A stretch of 64,000 nucleotides of DNA. Source: Gammaproteobacteria bacterium (GTDB lineage Bacteria; Pseudomonadota; Gammaproteobacteria; UBA1113). Below the pieces are notes generated by a model. That model had not been told where the DNA came from and ran no database searches. It saw only the letters and a list, made by a program, of their open reading frames with translations. Both the position numbers and the translations under genes were made by a program. Below are positions 54,779 through 64,000 of this stretch, piece after piece (within the stretch, counting starts at the first letter, position 1; every line of letters starts with the position of its first letter). Location of the stretch: assembly GCA_021773305.1 (NCBI GenBank), contig JAJFKH010000007.1, forward strand, positions 1-64,000, written 5' to 3'.

Positions 54779-55873
54779 CTAAGCGACATGGTACTCAAAT
54801 CGCAGGTATAATCCTTGATCTGCATGATCATTCGGGTGTGCCATGGAATCTGTATAACTGACGATAGAGTTATCCACTTCGTTGAAATAATTTGTCACTT
54901 CGTAACCCAGTTCAACGCCTAAGGCTGTTCTAGGACTCAACGGATGGACATATTTTAAACCTATCCTAGCGTCTAATTCTGGGACAACAACGGTTTTTGA
55001 AGGTAATTGCCGCTGAAAGTTCATGACTTGAGCCGAATTCATTGTCTGACTTTCAATGATTGCAAAGGCATTATAATTCTGGTCTTGATCGCCGACTAAT
55101 AAAGAACCTGCAAACATGCCGACTATACTGAGATCACCTTGCAGGTGAATTTCTGTATCCATTCCTGCTCTAGGGCCTAATCCTTCAAAATCACTGCGAA
55201 GGGAAAAATTAGCATTCACTTCAACTTCATTGCCTCCACTAATTGTTTGCAGAGGAGAATGATATGTACCACGCACTTTTGTATTAATATCTGCATAACG
55301 CAGTCCACCAAAGGCATGTAAGCTCAAGCGTTGGCCAAACTCCATTTCCTGTCCAAAGACTACATCTATGGCATCGTAATTATCGTAAAATTTTGCATCA
55401 ATTTCATCCCAACCCGTAATAGGATTCATAAAAATAGCACCTGGAGAAGTAATATCTGTTGGTATAGCTGTTGACGTATAGCCCTCAACATTATGAAATT
55501 CCTCTTCACCTACTTCATGAAAATGCGTCCAGGTTAATCGTACATCTCGGCCATTGCCTGCAAATAAATAAGCTACATCACCGCGCACCCCCCATTCATG
55601 ATCAGGTTCTAATGCGCGAGTATGGTGCGTTAAAAGAGAACCCTGAGCCATGCCATTCAAAAATGTTTGATCAATACGGGTCAAAGCAAAGTGAAAATCA
55701 TGGTTATTACTTTCTAGGTATAATGCTTCGATACCAACAATCCAACTGCCTGTTTGTTGGGGAATTTCAACGGGCACTGTCAAAGGCATGGCGACATCAT
55801 CACCGGGGTGGCCAGAAAATGCCACACCACTCAGCAAACATCCTGCTAAAACAGCTAAAACTTTCCTAAACAT
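54779..55873 (-). CDS. MOMP-like outer membrane porin, paralog A
   Basis: Outer-membrane beta-barrel resembling the Legionella major outer membrane protein family. Signal peptide MFRKVLAVLAGCLLSGVAFS, then the family start GHPGDDVAMPLTVPVEIPQQTGSW. The barrel shows GLGPRAGMDTEI, GSLLVGDQDQ, VVVPELDARIGLKYVHPLSP, LGVELGYEVTNYFN and SYTDSMAH blocks, and ends in an amphipathic strand LRFEYHVA. The ATG at 55873 has GGGG upstream; a TTG at 55885 is less likely. One of three paralogs in tandem. Confidence 0.9.
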   Translation of the reverse strand: MFRKVLAVLAGCLLSGVAFSGHPGDDVAMPLTVPVEIPQQTGSWIVGIEALYLESNNHDFHFALTRIDQTFLNGMAQGSLLTHHTRALEPDHEWGVRGDVAYLFAGNGRDVRLTWTHFHEVGEEEFHNVEGYTSTAIPTDITSPGAIFMNPITGWDEIDAKFYDNYDAIDVVFGQEMEFGQRLSLHAFGGLRYADINTKVRGTYHSPLQTISGGNEVEVNANFSLRSDFEGLGPRAGMDTEIHLQGDLSIVGMFAGSLLVGDQDQNYNAFAIIESQTMNSAQVMNFQRQLPSKTVVVPELDARIGLKYVHPLSPRTALGVELGYEVTNYFNEVDNSIVSYTDSMAHPNDHADQGLYLRFEYHVA

Positions 55874-55947
55874 AAAGTACCCCAATTATTTAAATTAAAT
55901 AAGTGAGGTATCAGACGCAAAAGTCATGCCAAAATAAGGGGAAAAGA

Positions 55948-57033
55948 CTAAGCTACATCTAGTTGTACGCGCAGATAAGGCCCGTGAAAGGCAACATCAT
56001 TGTAGTGGGACATGGAGTCTGTATAACTCACTACACTATTATTTTGTCCATTCCAGTAATGAGTATTCTCATAACCAACCTCAAACAAAACAGCAGCATC
56101 CGGACTTAAAGGGTGCAAATAATTAAAGCCTATGCGGGCGTCCATTTCCGGTACCACAACGGTACTATCATCAAGACGACGATGAGACACGAGACTGCTT
56201 GTGGTTTCTAAAGATTGATCGGTATATACCGCTGAAGTATAACGTTTCTGATCAAGATCTCCGACTAACAAAGAACCTGCTATTGTACCAACGATATTGG
56301 TATGACAACCGAGGCGGATCCTGGCATCCATTCCTCCCCGAGGGCCTAATCCTTGAAAATCACTTTGCAACCGTAGGGTTCCTGTGGCAAAAAATTCATC
56401 GTTATTTCCAGCCACAGCACTGTAGCTCACGCTATCTGTAATTTGAATATCCCCATAGCGCAGGCCACCAAATGCTCTTAGACGAACTTTTGGCCCGAAA
56501 TCAAAGTGCTGTCCCCACATTACATCCACAGCATCGTATTGATTCGCTGCCTTCGGCCTTGCGGTATCCCAACCACCAGGAAAATTTCCATTCCCGCCGA
56601 TAAGGCTTGGCGTTAAAATATCACTGGCCACTGCATAAAGAAATTCATTTTCTCGACGAGCACTAGCATCATCATGGTGATAATGAGTCCAAACCACATT
56701 GATATCTCTTCCAAAGTCAGGGAATAAGTATTTAACATCGAACCGCCCGCCCCAATCAGGATCACGATCCCGGCTACGTACTAAAAAGCGGTTCTGCACT
56801 TCAAAATCATTCGTTACAGCAAATGTATCGGAACCTCGGGTCGTTGCATAATTAAAATCTCCATTAGAGGGTCGAAAATATTGCGCTTCAGCTGCCACAG
56901 ACCAAGAACCTTCTTGCTCTGGAATCGTAACAGGTACCATTACAGGTACTATCACATCAACGGCTGGATGTCCTCCATAGGCACTTGAGCAAATACCGAT
57001 AGCAAACAGCGACAACATACTTTTTAATTTCAT
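55948..57033 (-). CDS. MOMP-like outer membrane porin, paralog B
   Basis: Same family as its two neighbours. Signal peptide to YG, mature start GHPAVDVIVPVMVPVTIPEQEGSW. Shared barrel blocks GLGPRGGMDARI, GSLLVGDLDQ, VVVPEMDARIGFNYLHPLSPDA and SYTDSMSHYNDVAFHGPYLRV. 361 residues. AGGGAAGG precedes the ATG. The extracellular loop regions differ most from paralogs A and C, which suggests diversification of surface loops. Confidence 0.9.
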   Translation of the reverse strand: MKLKSMLSLFAIGICSSAYGGHPAVDVIVPVMVPVTIPEQEGSWSVAAEAQYFRPSNGDFNYATTRGSDTFAVTNDFEVQNRFLVRSRDRDPDWGGRFDVKYLFPDFGRDINVVWTHYHHDDASARRENEFLYAVASDILTPSLIGGNGNFPGGWDTARPKAANQYDAVDVMWGQHFDFGPKVRLRAFGGLRYGDIQITDSVSYSAVAGNNDEFFATGTLRLQSDFQGLGPRGGMDARIRLGCHTNIVGTIAGSLLVGDLDQKRYTSAVYTDQSLETTSSLVSHRRLDDSTVVVPEMDARIGFNYLHPLSPDAAVLFEVGYENTHYWNGQNNSVVSYTDSMSHYNDVAFHGPYLRVQLDVA

Positions 57034-57172
57034 GGTAACCTTCCCTTGGATTTATTCCCTACTAACGGAAGATACTCTTTTAGGGATCTAAGGTCAAGCC
57101 ACAGAGTTTTCCAACATGAAATGAGTCTGAAGAAAAGCCCTATTTTGCTGGAGTTTTAGTTAAAGCGGTCTA

Positions 57173-57521
57173 ATGGATGGACAAATTGAGTACAGCCTCC
57201 ATGATCAATGGATGAAAACGATCATGAGCTTAGACAAGCTAAATACCTTGAGTGCGTTGCCCAAACTCACACAGCAAACAAGGCTCTCCCACTGATTATT
57301 ATCGAGGCGATCATAATCGAGATTTTATTTCTGATTTATTATCATCAATATATCCTGGGATTGGATTTTCACTTTTTCAAGGCCTTGAAAATCTTAACAA
57401 AACCTACAAACCTCAAGCATCGAAATTCTATCTATGTAAAAATTGTGGTATTACTTACAATGACAGATATATGCAAGGACAATTAATCAATGAAAATTTG
57501 TGTAAACCGGGAAATTCGTGA
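57173..57521 (+). pseudogene. Possible frameshifted small gene, unrecognised
   Basis: An ATG at 57173 opens 40 codons (MDGQIEYSLHDQWMKTIMSL, ending at 57295). A shift near 57290 would join it to the frame ending at 57521, which carries the cysteine pair LCKNCGITYNDRYMQGQL. Protein-like composition in both parts suggests one broken gene of about 115 residues, but I recognise no family. This occupies most of the 620 bp between porins B and C. It could equally be chance. Confidence 0.3.
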
Positions 57522-57595
57522 CGAACTCTCAAGACTTGTTCGCCAGCACTCAGAAGGAGGAGACAAGCCCTACCATACTAATCATTAAAAATGGC

Positions 57596-57627
57596 AAAAA
57601 AAAACGCCGGTCAAAGACCGGCGTTTT
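57596..57627 (-). terminator. Rho-independent terminator of porin paralog C
   Basis: Perfect stem ACGCCGGTC/GACCGGCGT (57604-57624) with a 3-base loop. On the minus strand it is followed by nine T (57596-57604), 27 bp after the porin stop. Confidence 0.92.
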
Positions 57628-57653
57628 CAGTAAAGCTTAAAAAAGCTTAGAGA

Positions 57654-58763
57654 TTAAGCTAGGTTAAGTTCTACTCTCAAGTATGGGCCGTGCAATGCGA
57701 AATCATTGTCATGGCTCATAGTATCAGTAAAGCTTACGAAGCTGTTATCTTTAGCATTCCAGTAATTGGTCACTTCATAACCAATTTCTAAGCCAAGAGA
57801 TGTATCTGGGCTGAATGCGTGTGTGTAGTTCAAACCAATGCGAGCATCCATTTCTGGAACAACGATTGTGTTTTCGCTAAGACGAGCTGAGTTAGAAACC
57901 GTATCAGAGCTATCATCACTGGTGTTAACAACAGTAACGAAGTTATCCCATTTTTGATCTCTGTCACCCACGAGTAAAGAACCAGCAATGGTACCCATAA
58001 CAGCAAAGTTACCACCTAAACGAACGGTAGCATCCATACCAGCACGAGGCCCAAGACCTTCAAAATCGCTAGCGATGCGGCTTTCAGCACGAGCTGTCCA
58101 CACAACATCAGGATCTGAAGCAAAATCGGTAGCTTCTGCAGTGAAATTAGCTTTATCGCTCATGTCGATATCAGCATATTTCAAACCACCGAAGGCACGC
58201 AATGTGACTTTTTGACCGAAATCCATCTTTTGACCAAATACTAAGTCAATAGAATCGTAGTCATTGTCAGAACGGCCCCTAGCAGTATCCCACGTATTAG
58301 TCAGAGGGTTAGTTGGGGGGTTAGCATCCTGAGGGTTATCAATATCGAAATCAATTGCATTCAAATCAGTACCGTCAATAAGATTCTTACTGTCAGACTC
58401 GTTATCATGCAAATGTGTGTAAATTAACTGAACATCACGACCATTACCTGGGAAATGGTATGTAATGTCACCACGAACACCCCAATTATGCTCAGTATCA
58501 ACAGAATGAGTTCTGAGACTGTTGTGAGTTAAATCGGCGTTTCCATTAGTTGCTGTGGTTGTTGAGGAGGTTACTCCGTAATGGAAATCTCCATTAGCAA
58601 CCTGCCAATACAACGCTTCAACACCAACGTTCCAACTACCCTGTTGTTGAGGAATGGTAACATTCACAGTTGGGGGTAGCATAACGTCTTCAGCAGGGTG
58701 ACCCGCATAAGCTGAAGCACTTAAACCTAAAGCAGCTAAAGCAAGAGATACTTTTTTAATCAT
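57654..58763 (-). CDS. MOMP-like outer membrane porin, paralog C
   Basis: Third tandem porin, 369 residues from the ATG at 58763 (MIKKVSLALAALGLSASAYA signal peptide), mature start GHPAEDVMLPPTVNVTIPQQQGSW. Barrel blocks as in A and B: GLGPRAGMDATV, GSLLVGDRDQ, VVPEMDARIGLNYTHAFSP and SFTDTMSHDNDFALHGPYLRVELNLA. AGGAAG lies 9 bp before this ATG; earlier starts at 58772 and 58796 are less good. Its dedicated strong terminator and better-conserved codons suggest this is the main expressed porin. The 286 bp upstream contain only its promoter region and that of miaA. Confidence 0.92.
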   Translation of the reverse strand: MIKKVSLALAALGLSASAYAGHPAEDVMLPPTVNVTIPQQQGSWNVGVEALYWQVANGDFHYGVTSSTTTATNGNADLTHNSLRTHSVDTEHNWGVRGDITYHFPGNGRDVQLIYTHLHDNESDSKNLIDGTDLNAIDFDIDNPQDANPPTNPLTNTWDTARGRSDNDYDSIDLVFGQKMDFGQKVTLRAFGGLKYADIDMSDKANFTAEATDFASDPDVVWTARAESRIASDFEGLGPRAGMDATVRLGGNFAVMGTIAGSLLVGDRDQKWDNFVTVVNTSDDSSDTVSNSARLSENTIVVPEMDARIGLNYTHAFSPDTSLGLEIGYEVTNYWNAKDNSFVSFTDTMSHDNDFALHGPYLRVELNLA

Positions 58764-59049
58764 CGCTTCCATCTTCCTTCCATCAATTTTAAACACGTGC
58801 CGCTATTGCAAATGCGACTTAAACTATCCATCAAAATTCCGCTATTGTCATAGTATACTGGACGCCTACGTTAATAGCGATAATATCAATGATAATACAT
58901 TTTAACCAAATAACAACTTTATTTTTAAAAAAATTTATATTTTTTAATCGGATGTGTATTTTCGCAAAAAAATTTAGACTTCTGACGAAAAATAACACAC
59001 GAAAAAAGTTATTGTTGTATCATACAAAGTTTAGCGAAGGTAAGATAAC

Positions 59050-60006
59050 ATGCAATCGGAAAAATTTTTGCATAAAGATCCTCTTGTGCTCTGTTTAATG
59101 GGGCCTACCGCAACAGGAAAAACAAATCTTGCATTAGCACTACAGAAATTATTTTCCGTGGAACTGATTAGTGTTGACTCTGCACTCGTATATAAAGACA
59201 TGGATATAGGCACTGCAAAGCCTGCCGGTAGCGCATTAGCTGCACACCATTTAGTTAACATAAAAGACCCTAAAGAATATTATTCTGCTGCCGACTTTAT
59301 AAGTGATACTGTACCGTTAGCTGAAAAAATTATCACAGCAAACAAAATACCTTTATTTGTAGGTGGAACGATGATGTATTTTCGTGCACTACAACAAGGG
59401 TTGTCCCCATTACCGGGGGCCAATGCAACGATAAGAAAAGAAATCGAACAAGAAGCACAGCAAAAAGGCTGGCAAGAAATATATCAACAACTAAAAAAAA
59501 TCGATCCGATTGCCGCCCAGCGTATTCATCCGAATGATCCCCAGCGCATACAGCGAGCAATGGAAGTTTACCGTACCACAGGAAGACCTCTGTCAGAACT
59601 TCAACAAGCAATAAATGAACAAACGTCTCACTGGCAATTTCTCAACATCGCTTTAATGCCAACGGACAGACCGAAGCTACACCAAACAATTGCCCGGCGT
59701 TTTCACACTATGCTTGAGCAAGGTTTTGTGGCGGAAGTTGAACAACTTTTTGCACGAGACGATCTTTCTTTGCAACTACCCTCCATGCGAGCGGTGGGAT
59801 ACCGTCAGGTTTGGGAGTTTTTAGATGGGAAAATTACCTACGATGAAATGGTAGAAAAAGCAATTATCGCCACTCGCCAATTAGCCAAAAGGCAAATTAC
59901 TTGGTTGCGATCGTGGCCCAATATCCATGAATTTGATTACGAGGATGTGAATTTGCTTGAAAAAGTAACACAACTTTTAAACACAACTCTCTCCAAGACG
60001 CACTAA
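59050..60006 (+). CDS. miaA: tRNA dimethylallyltransferase
   Basis: Adds dimethylallyl to A37 of tRNAs that read UNN codons. P-loop GPTATGKTNLALAL, then SVDSALVYKDMDIGTAKP, and later RAVGYRQVWEFLDG and ATRQLAKRQITWLRSW. 318 residues. AAGGTAAG precedes the ATG. hfq, often downstream, is absent; folK converges and overlaps by 30 bp. Confidence 0.96.
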   Translation: MQSEKFLHKDPLVLCLMGPTATGKTNLALALQKLFSVELISVDSALVYKDMDIGTAKPAGSALAAHHLVNIKDPKEYYSAADFISDTVPLAEKIITANKIPLFVGGTMMYFRALQQGLSPLPGANATIRKEIEQEAQQKGWQEIYQQLKKIDPIAAQRIHPNDPQRIQRAMEVYRTTGRPLSELQQAINEQTSHWQFLNIALMPTDRPKLHQTIARRFHTMLEQGFVAEVEQLFARDDLSLQLPSMRAVGYRQVWEFLDGKITYDEMVEKAIIATRQLAKRQITWLRSWPNIHEFDYEDVNLLEKVTQLLNTTLSKTH

Positions 60007-60474
60007 ATCATACTGTTGTTGACAACCACCTAAAGCACTCTCAACTGTGGTACCACAAGGCAATAGCAAATTAGGGGTAATTTCATAGAGCGGCAATAAA
60101 ACAAAATAACGGGCTTTCAAGCCTTCATGGGGCACTATCAAACGATCACTGCTGATGATTTCATCACCATAGAGCAAAATATCGAGATCCAGTGTCCTCG
60201 CTTCCCAACGGATCGATCCTCGCTGACGATCGTGGTTATCTTCAATCTGATGTAGCTCATTGAGTAATATTTCAGCGTTTAGCTGAGTATGAATCAAAAC
60301 CACTGCATTAATATAGTAAGGTTGATCCTGAGGCCCCATCGGTGCACTCTGATATAAAGATGACACGCTCAATAGCTGTGTCTCAGGCAACAGACTTATT
60401 TCGCGAACTCCCTGCTTAACATGAGCCATGGGATCGTCTAAGTTACTTCCAAGGCTAAGGTAGGCAGCAATCAT
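59977..60474 (-). CDS. folK: 6-hydroxymethyl-7,8-dihydropterin pyrophosphokinase
   Basis: Transfers pyrophosphate from ATP to the pterin in folate synthesis. AYLSLGSNLDDP at the N-terminus and RWEARTLDLDILLYGDEIISSDRLIVPHEGLKARYFVLLPL are diagnostic. 165 residues. ATG overlaps the pcnB stop (ATGA), the standard pcnB-folK pair. Confidence 0.95.
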   Translation of the reverse strand: MIAAYLSLGSNLDDPMAHVKQGVREISLLPETQLLSVSSLYQSAPMGPQDQPYYINAVVLIHTQLNAEILLNELHQIEDNHDRQRGSIRWEARTLDLDILLYGDEIISSDRLIVPHEGLKARYFVLLPLYEITPNLLLPCGTTVESALGGCQQQYDLVRLGESCV

Positions 60475-61808
60475 TGGAATTTTCTGTTGGGGAGTTGACT
60501 CATCAATGCCCCTCGTTGTTCCTCATTACCCTGAATAAAGTTTGTCCACCATTGGCCTGCTTGAGCAAAAGTTGGATCCACTTCCCCTCGTAACAATAGA
60601 AAATCATAGGCGGCTCGAAAACGAGGATTGTCCAATAAACGATAAATTTTTCGTTGTTCACGTCTTTCGAGTAAATACTGCAAATCCCAAATCTCTCGCA
60701 TAATCCCCACGAGGCGCTTAGGAATTGCTGTATGCTGACATTGTAAACGTAACACATCGGCCTCAGCTCTCTCAAAAGCAAGACGAGGCCCCATACGCTC
60801 TTTTTTGTAAGCTTGAGCAAGATCAATTGTGGGATACCAAAGTAGCGCTGCAAATAAAAATGCGGGGTTGACGGGTTTTCCTTGAGCAATCCTCTCATCC
60901 GTATTACGAAAAACTCGTAGCAAAAAACTATCCGCTAACTGATGTAATTGGGGATCTTGCAAAATTTGCTCTGTCATTGGAAATAAAAAATCCAATAACT
61001 CATAATGCCTGAGCAGAGAAAAAGTTTCTACCCCTGCACCGCCAAGAAATAGCTTCAGTGATTCATCGTAAAGTCGCGCATTTGAAATATGATCGAGTAA
61101 CTCGCCCATTTCACCGATGGGTGCTTCCGTATCTGGGTGGATCACAAACCCTAGCTTCGCTGCAAAACGCACTGCCCGTAGAATACGTACGGGATCTTCT
61201 CGATAACGTTCACTAGGATCACCGATGATTCGCAAAATCCCTTGTTTGAGATCTTCTAGCCCATCAGCATAATCAACAAGACTAAAATCGGCGATATTGT
61301 AGTAAATAGCATTGACCGTAAAGTCTCGACGCCAAATATCATCATCCAAAGTACCGTAAACGTTATCTCGTAAAATCACCCCATGGGATGAACGACCCTT
61401 AGCTGTTGCGCCATCGCTACTGTTTTCTTGACCAGGCGCGCGAAAAGTTGCCACTTCAATAAGCTCATCTTTAAAATACACATGGGCTAAACGGAATCGT
61501 TTGCCAATCAAGCGACAATTTTTAAATAATTTCTTAACCTGTTCAGGCTTTGCATCGGTGACTACATCAAAATCTTTTGGCTCTCGGCCCAGCAATAAAT
61601 CACGAACACCACCACCCACAATATAGGCTTCATAGCCTGCACTATTTAATCGACGCAGCACTTTAATGGCATGTTCACTGATAAATGCCCGAGATACGGT
61701 ATGGTGATCCCGCGGTATGATCTTCTTATGTACAGAGCATGCTTTGGACGCCGAAGCCATCTCCTGTCCCTTGATAAATCCTGTCACCTTCTTTATGAAT
61801 TTTTTCAA
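60471..61808 (-). CDS. pcnB: Poly(A) polymerase I
   Basis: Class II nucleotidyltransferase that adds poly(A) tails to RNA 3' ends and promotes decay. GYEAYIVGGGVRDLLLGREPKDFDVVTDA contains the GG-x-VRD and D-x-D catalytic motifs; RRDFTVNAIYYN and GDPSERYREDPVRILRAVRFAAKLGF follow. The pcnB-type N-terminus VHKKIIPRDHHTVSRAFIS distinguishes it from CCA-adding enzymes. Starts TTG at 61808, or ATG (MASASK) 16 codons in; no good ribosome site settles it. Confidence 0.92.
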   Translation of the reverse strand: MKKFIKKVTGFIKGQEMASASKACSVHKKIIPRDHHTVSRAFISEHAIKVLRRLNSAGYEAYIVGGGVRDLLLGREPKDFDVVTDAKPEQVKKLFKNCRLIGKRFRLAHVYFKDELIEVATFRAPGQENSSDGATAKGRSSHGVILRDNVYGTLDDDIWRRDFTVNAIYYNIADFSLVDYADGLEDLKQGILRIIGDPSERYREDPVRILRAVRFAAKLGFVIHPDTEAPIGEMGELLDHISNARLYDESLKLFLGGAGVETFSLLRHYELLDFLFPMTEQILQDPQLHQLADSFLLRVFRNTDERIAQGKPVNPAFLFAALLWYPTIDLAQAYKKERMGPRLAFERAEADVLRLQCQHTAIPKRLVGIMREIWDLQYLLERREQRKIYRLLDNPRFRAAYDFLLLRGEVDPTFAQAGQWWTNFIQGNEEQRGALMSQLPNRKFQ

Positions 61809-61840
61809 ATCAATTAGCTAACGTTATTTCAAAACATTTA

Positions 61841-63106
61841 TTATACACCGACAACCATTCCTTCCACGCTGCCGAACCCAATTTTATAATCTTTGTCTTC
61901 ACAATGACCAGAAATAGTCAGCCTATCTCCATCTTGTAGGAAAGATCGTTCTTCACCATTGGCTAGTTTGAATGGTTCTGATCCATTGGCACTGATTTCT
62001 AATAAACTTCCCCAGTTTTCCCGGTTAGGCCCACTCACAGTCCCCGAGGCCAATAAATCCCCCGTCTGCATCACACAATTATTGACGCAATGATGGGCCA
62101 ACATCTGCTCCATGCTCCAATATAATTCTTGAAAACCCGTTTCACACAACAAAGAACTATCGTCCGATCCTTGGGTTTGCAACTCTACCTTCAGCTTAAT
62201 ATCCGGAAGCATCGGACTGTCCTGGCGCAAGTACTCCACAAGATTTGGGTTTTGCTCTCCCAATGGCACCATAAAATCCTCCAACGCAGCCATAGGAACC
62301 ACCCAAGGAGAAATGGAGGTTGCAAAACTTTTTGCCAAAAATGGCCCTAGGGGTTGATATTCGAAAGCTTGAATATCTCTGGCACTCCAGTCATTGAGCA
62401 ATACCATACCAAAAATATGAGATCGCGCATTATCTATAGTAATAGGTTGTCCTGTGGGATTTCCTGTACCAAGGAAAAAGCCCATTTCCAACTCAAAATC
62501 CAATTTTCGACAAGGAGCAAACAAAGGAATGTCTTGATCAGGTAATTTAATTTGTCCTCTGGGACGCTTTATATCAGTACCTGATAAAAAAACCGTACTC
62601 GCCCGGCCATTGTAGGCCACGGGCAAGCATTTCCAATTGGGTAATAATGCATTTTCTCTACCCCGGAACAATGTCCCTACGTTCGTTGCATGATGTTCGG
62701 ATGCATAAAAATCCGTATAACCAGAGACAGCAAAAGGCAATTTCATCACAACATCTTTGCGCAATAATAGTGCTTCGCTTAACACATTCTGATTGCCCTT
62801 TAAGTCATCGCAGTGGATCCCTAAAAGCGCTTGCAATCGTTCTCTTACCTCGGCCCACACCTTCGCACCCTGGGCCGCAAAATCATTTAATGTGGGTTTA
62901 TCAAATAACGATTGCGCTCGCTCCTTCAGTAGCAGCCCGTGTTTCTCTAGCACAGACAAATCGATAACATAATCACCAATAGCCACGGCTCCCCGAGGCG
63001 TTTTCCCCTTTTCATGAGTTATAATGCCGTAGGGTAGATTATTCAGAGGGAAACTAGAGCTATCCGCCCCTTCGATAAAGGATGGTAATAAAGGTGTTGA
63101 TGCCAT
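61841..63106 (-). CDS. fahA: Fumarylacetoacetase
   Basis: Last enzyme of tyrosine breakdown, splitting fumarylacetoacetate to fumarate and acetoacetate. PLNNLPYGIITHEKGKTPRGAVAIGDYVIDL is the FAH N-terminal domain. The catalytic part includes YTDFYASEHHATNVGTLFRG, LDFELEMGFFLGTGNPTG, GMVLLNDWSARDIQAFEYQPLGPFLAKSF and LLASGTVSG. 421 residues. No other tyrosine catabolism gene is nearby. 32 bp before pcnB. Confidence 0.95.
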   Translation of the reverse strand: MASTPLLPSFIEGADSSSFPLNNLPYGIITHEKGKTPRGAVAIGDYVIDLSVLEKHGLLLKERAQSLFDKPTLNDFAAQGAKVWAEVRERLQALLGIHCDDLKGNQNVLSEALLLRKDVVMKLPFAVSGYTDFYASEHHATNVGTLFRGRENALLPNWKCLPVAYNGRASTVFLSGTDIKRPRGQIKLPDQDIPLFAPCRKLDFELEMGFFLGTGNPTGQPITIDNARSHIFGMVLLNDWSARDIQAFEYQPLGPFLAKSFATSISPWVVPMAALEDFMVPLGEQNPNLVEYLRQDSPMLPDIKLKVELQTQGSDDSSLLCETGFQELYWSMEQMLAHHCVNNCVMQTGDLLASGTVSGPNRENWGSLLEISANGSEPFKLANGEERSFLQDGDRLTISGHCEDKDYKIGFGSVEGMVVGV

Positions 63107-63131
63107 TGGCTAGCCCCATTTTGATAAAAAT

Positions 63132-63893
63132 TTGGCCTGTGATTATAGTCCATTTCCCTTGCTCTTGCAAAATCCGCTCCTGTTGATCTATGATCATTCC
63201 ATGGATAATTTTAATCTGCTTGTAGAAGATTTAAGCATTCTTGTACAACGAAAAAAAATTAAAAACCTCAATCTCAGCATTTTGCCTCCAGAAGGCAGCA
63301 TTCGCTTATCCATCCCTCTTCGCACATCAAAAAAAGATGCCAAGCAAATGATCCTGGAAAAATACCAGTGGATTAAGCAAAAACAAGCCATGGTCCGAGC
63401 GCGTCCTAAACCCAGTAAAAAGAAAATGCACTCCGGAGAACGCTTTCCTTATCGAGGAACATGCTACGAACTGGAAATCATCGAATGCGCTTTAAAAAAG
63501 GGGATCGTGTTAATGGAAGACAATAAACTAAAACTCTACGCTAAAACGGATTCTACAACAGCCCAGCGAGAAAGCCTTCTACAAAATTGGTACCATGTAA
63601 TGCTAGAAGAACAGATCCCACCATTAATTGTAAAATGGGAACCTATCATTGGAAAACACGTAGCCAGCTGGGGAATAAGACGAATGAAAACCCAGTGGGG
63701 TAGCTGCCATATCGAAAAAAAACATATCCAATTAAATCTTGATTTAATTCAAAAACCACCTGAATGTTTGGAATATGTCATTGTACACGAAATGGTGCAT
63801 TTATATGAACGTTATCACAATGCTCAATTTAAACAATACATGGATCGATTCATGCCTAACTGGCGTACATACAAAGAAATGTTAAATGGTTAA
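63132..63893 (+). CDS. YgjP-like (DUF45/M48-type) zinc metallopeptidase
   Basis: The zinc motif HEMVHLYERYHNAQF (H-E-x-x-H at about residues 222-226, further His in NHN-like RYHN) and the upstream MKTQWGSCHIEKKHIQLNLDLIQKPPECLEYVIVHE are the YgjP/WLM-type signatures. 253 residues from a TTG at 63132. An ATG at 63201 gives a more usual 230-residue protein; no clear ribosome site helps choose. Role in the cell not established. Confidence 0.85.
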   Translation: MACDYSPFPLLLQNPLLLIYDHSMDNFNLLVEDLSILVQRKKIKNLNLSILPPEGSIRLSIPLRTSKKDAKQMILEKYQWIKQKQAMVRARPKPSKKKMHSGERFPYRGTCYELEIIECALKKGIVLMEDNKLKLYAKTDSTTAQRESLLQNWYHVMLEEQIPPLIVKWEPIIGKHVASWGIRRMKTQWGSCHIEKKHIQLNLDLIQKPPECLEYVIVHEMVHLYERYHNAQFKQYMDRFMPNWRTYKEMLNG

Positions 63894-63935
63894 CACTATT
63901 TACTAGATTTAAGCATTTTAACCATTCTGACGTGT

Positions 63936-64000
63936 CTAAGCGACGATAGGCGACTCACTGCTAAACAATGCTTCGATTTTAGCTTTTGGCATTGCCTTAA
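63936..64000 (-). CDS. Partial C-terminus of an unidentified protein
   Basis: The minus strand frame running in from the right edge ends at 63936 with KAMPKAKIEALFSSESPIVA. Only about 20 residues are in the window, so neither function nor existence is certain. Confidence 0.35.
   Translation of the reverse strand, partial: KAMPKAKIEALFSSESPIVA

Noticed and set aside
1-64000. CRISPR arrays, tRNA genes, prophage or complete insertion sequences
   Set aside because: I saw no regularly spaced repeats, no tRNA cloverleaf sequence and no full transposase or phage gene. I cannot run a dedicated tRNA or repeat search, so small cases might be missed.

Overview
This window looks like a chromosomal segment of a host-associated or intracellular gammaproteobacterium of the Legionellales (Legionella/Coxiella-type). 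That placement is inferred from three tandem porins resembling the Legionella major outer membrane protein, gene orders such as aroK-aroB-damX-hemE and pilMNOPQ next to ponA, moderately AT-rich DNA, and a set of effector-like proteins, one with an OTU-type cysteine protease signature. No exact species can be named from the sequence alone.

Layout. Positions 1-200 hold a minus-strand rRNA-type promoter with a boxA, so an rRNA operon should begin just left of the window. Next come xseB-ispA, the biotin regulon (bioBFHCD leftward, bioA rightward, with a BirA-type operator between), comF, a hypothetical protein with a YRETND motif, a nitronate monooxygenase-like enzyme, an EmrAB efflux pair behind a perfect 9-bp inverted repeat, nhaD, and thiL-nusB-nrdR-glyA without the usual riboflavin genes. 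The 18-24 kb stretch is more plastic: a frameshifted small membrane-protein gene, ettA, and a tandem duplication that copied the ettA tail together with an effector-like gene. It ends with rpmB-rpmG, where L33 carries an internal Gly/Lys-rich insertion.

From 24 to 45 kb most genes are housekeeping: a desaturase, mutM, ggt, a Rieske protein, rpsF-rpsR-(DUF2232)-rplI, hemE, damX, aroB, aroK, pilQPONM and ponA. They are interrupted by a membrane protein gene with an A10 frameshift just after its start codon, an ATPase-gene remnant and a DUF885 gene. From 45 to 59 kb lies an accessory block: a 1217-residue OTU-type protein, a 419-residue repeat protein, ubiA-ubiC, an alpha/beta hydrolase with a long helical N-terminus, an IS481-like remnant and three MOMP-like porins. 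The window closes with miaA, folK, pcnB, fahA and a YgjP-like metalloprotease.

The most interesting signal is regulatory. Three effector-like transcription units (starting at 22615, 50498 and 53804, all leftward) each have a direct repeat of the PmrA type (YTTAAK-N5-YTTAAK, exact or with one mismatch) 10-11 bp upstream of a -10-like hexamer. In Legionella and Coxiella, PmrA controls Dot/Icm secretion genes and effectors. I infer that these genes form part of a PmrA-controlled effector set. No secretion genes lie in the window, so this rests on sequence patterns only.
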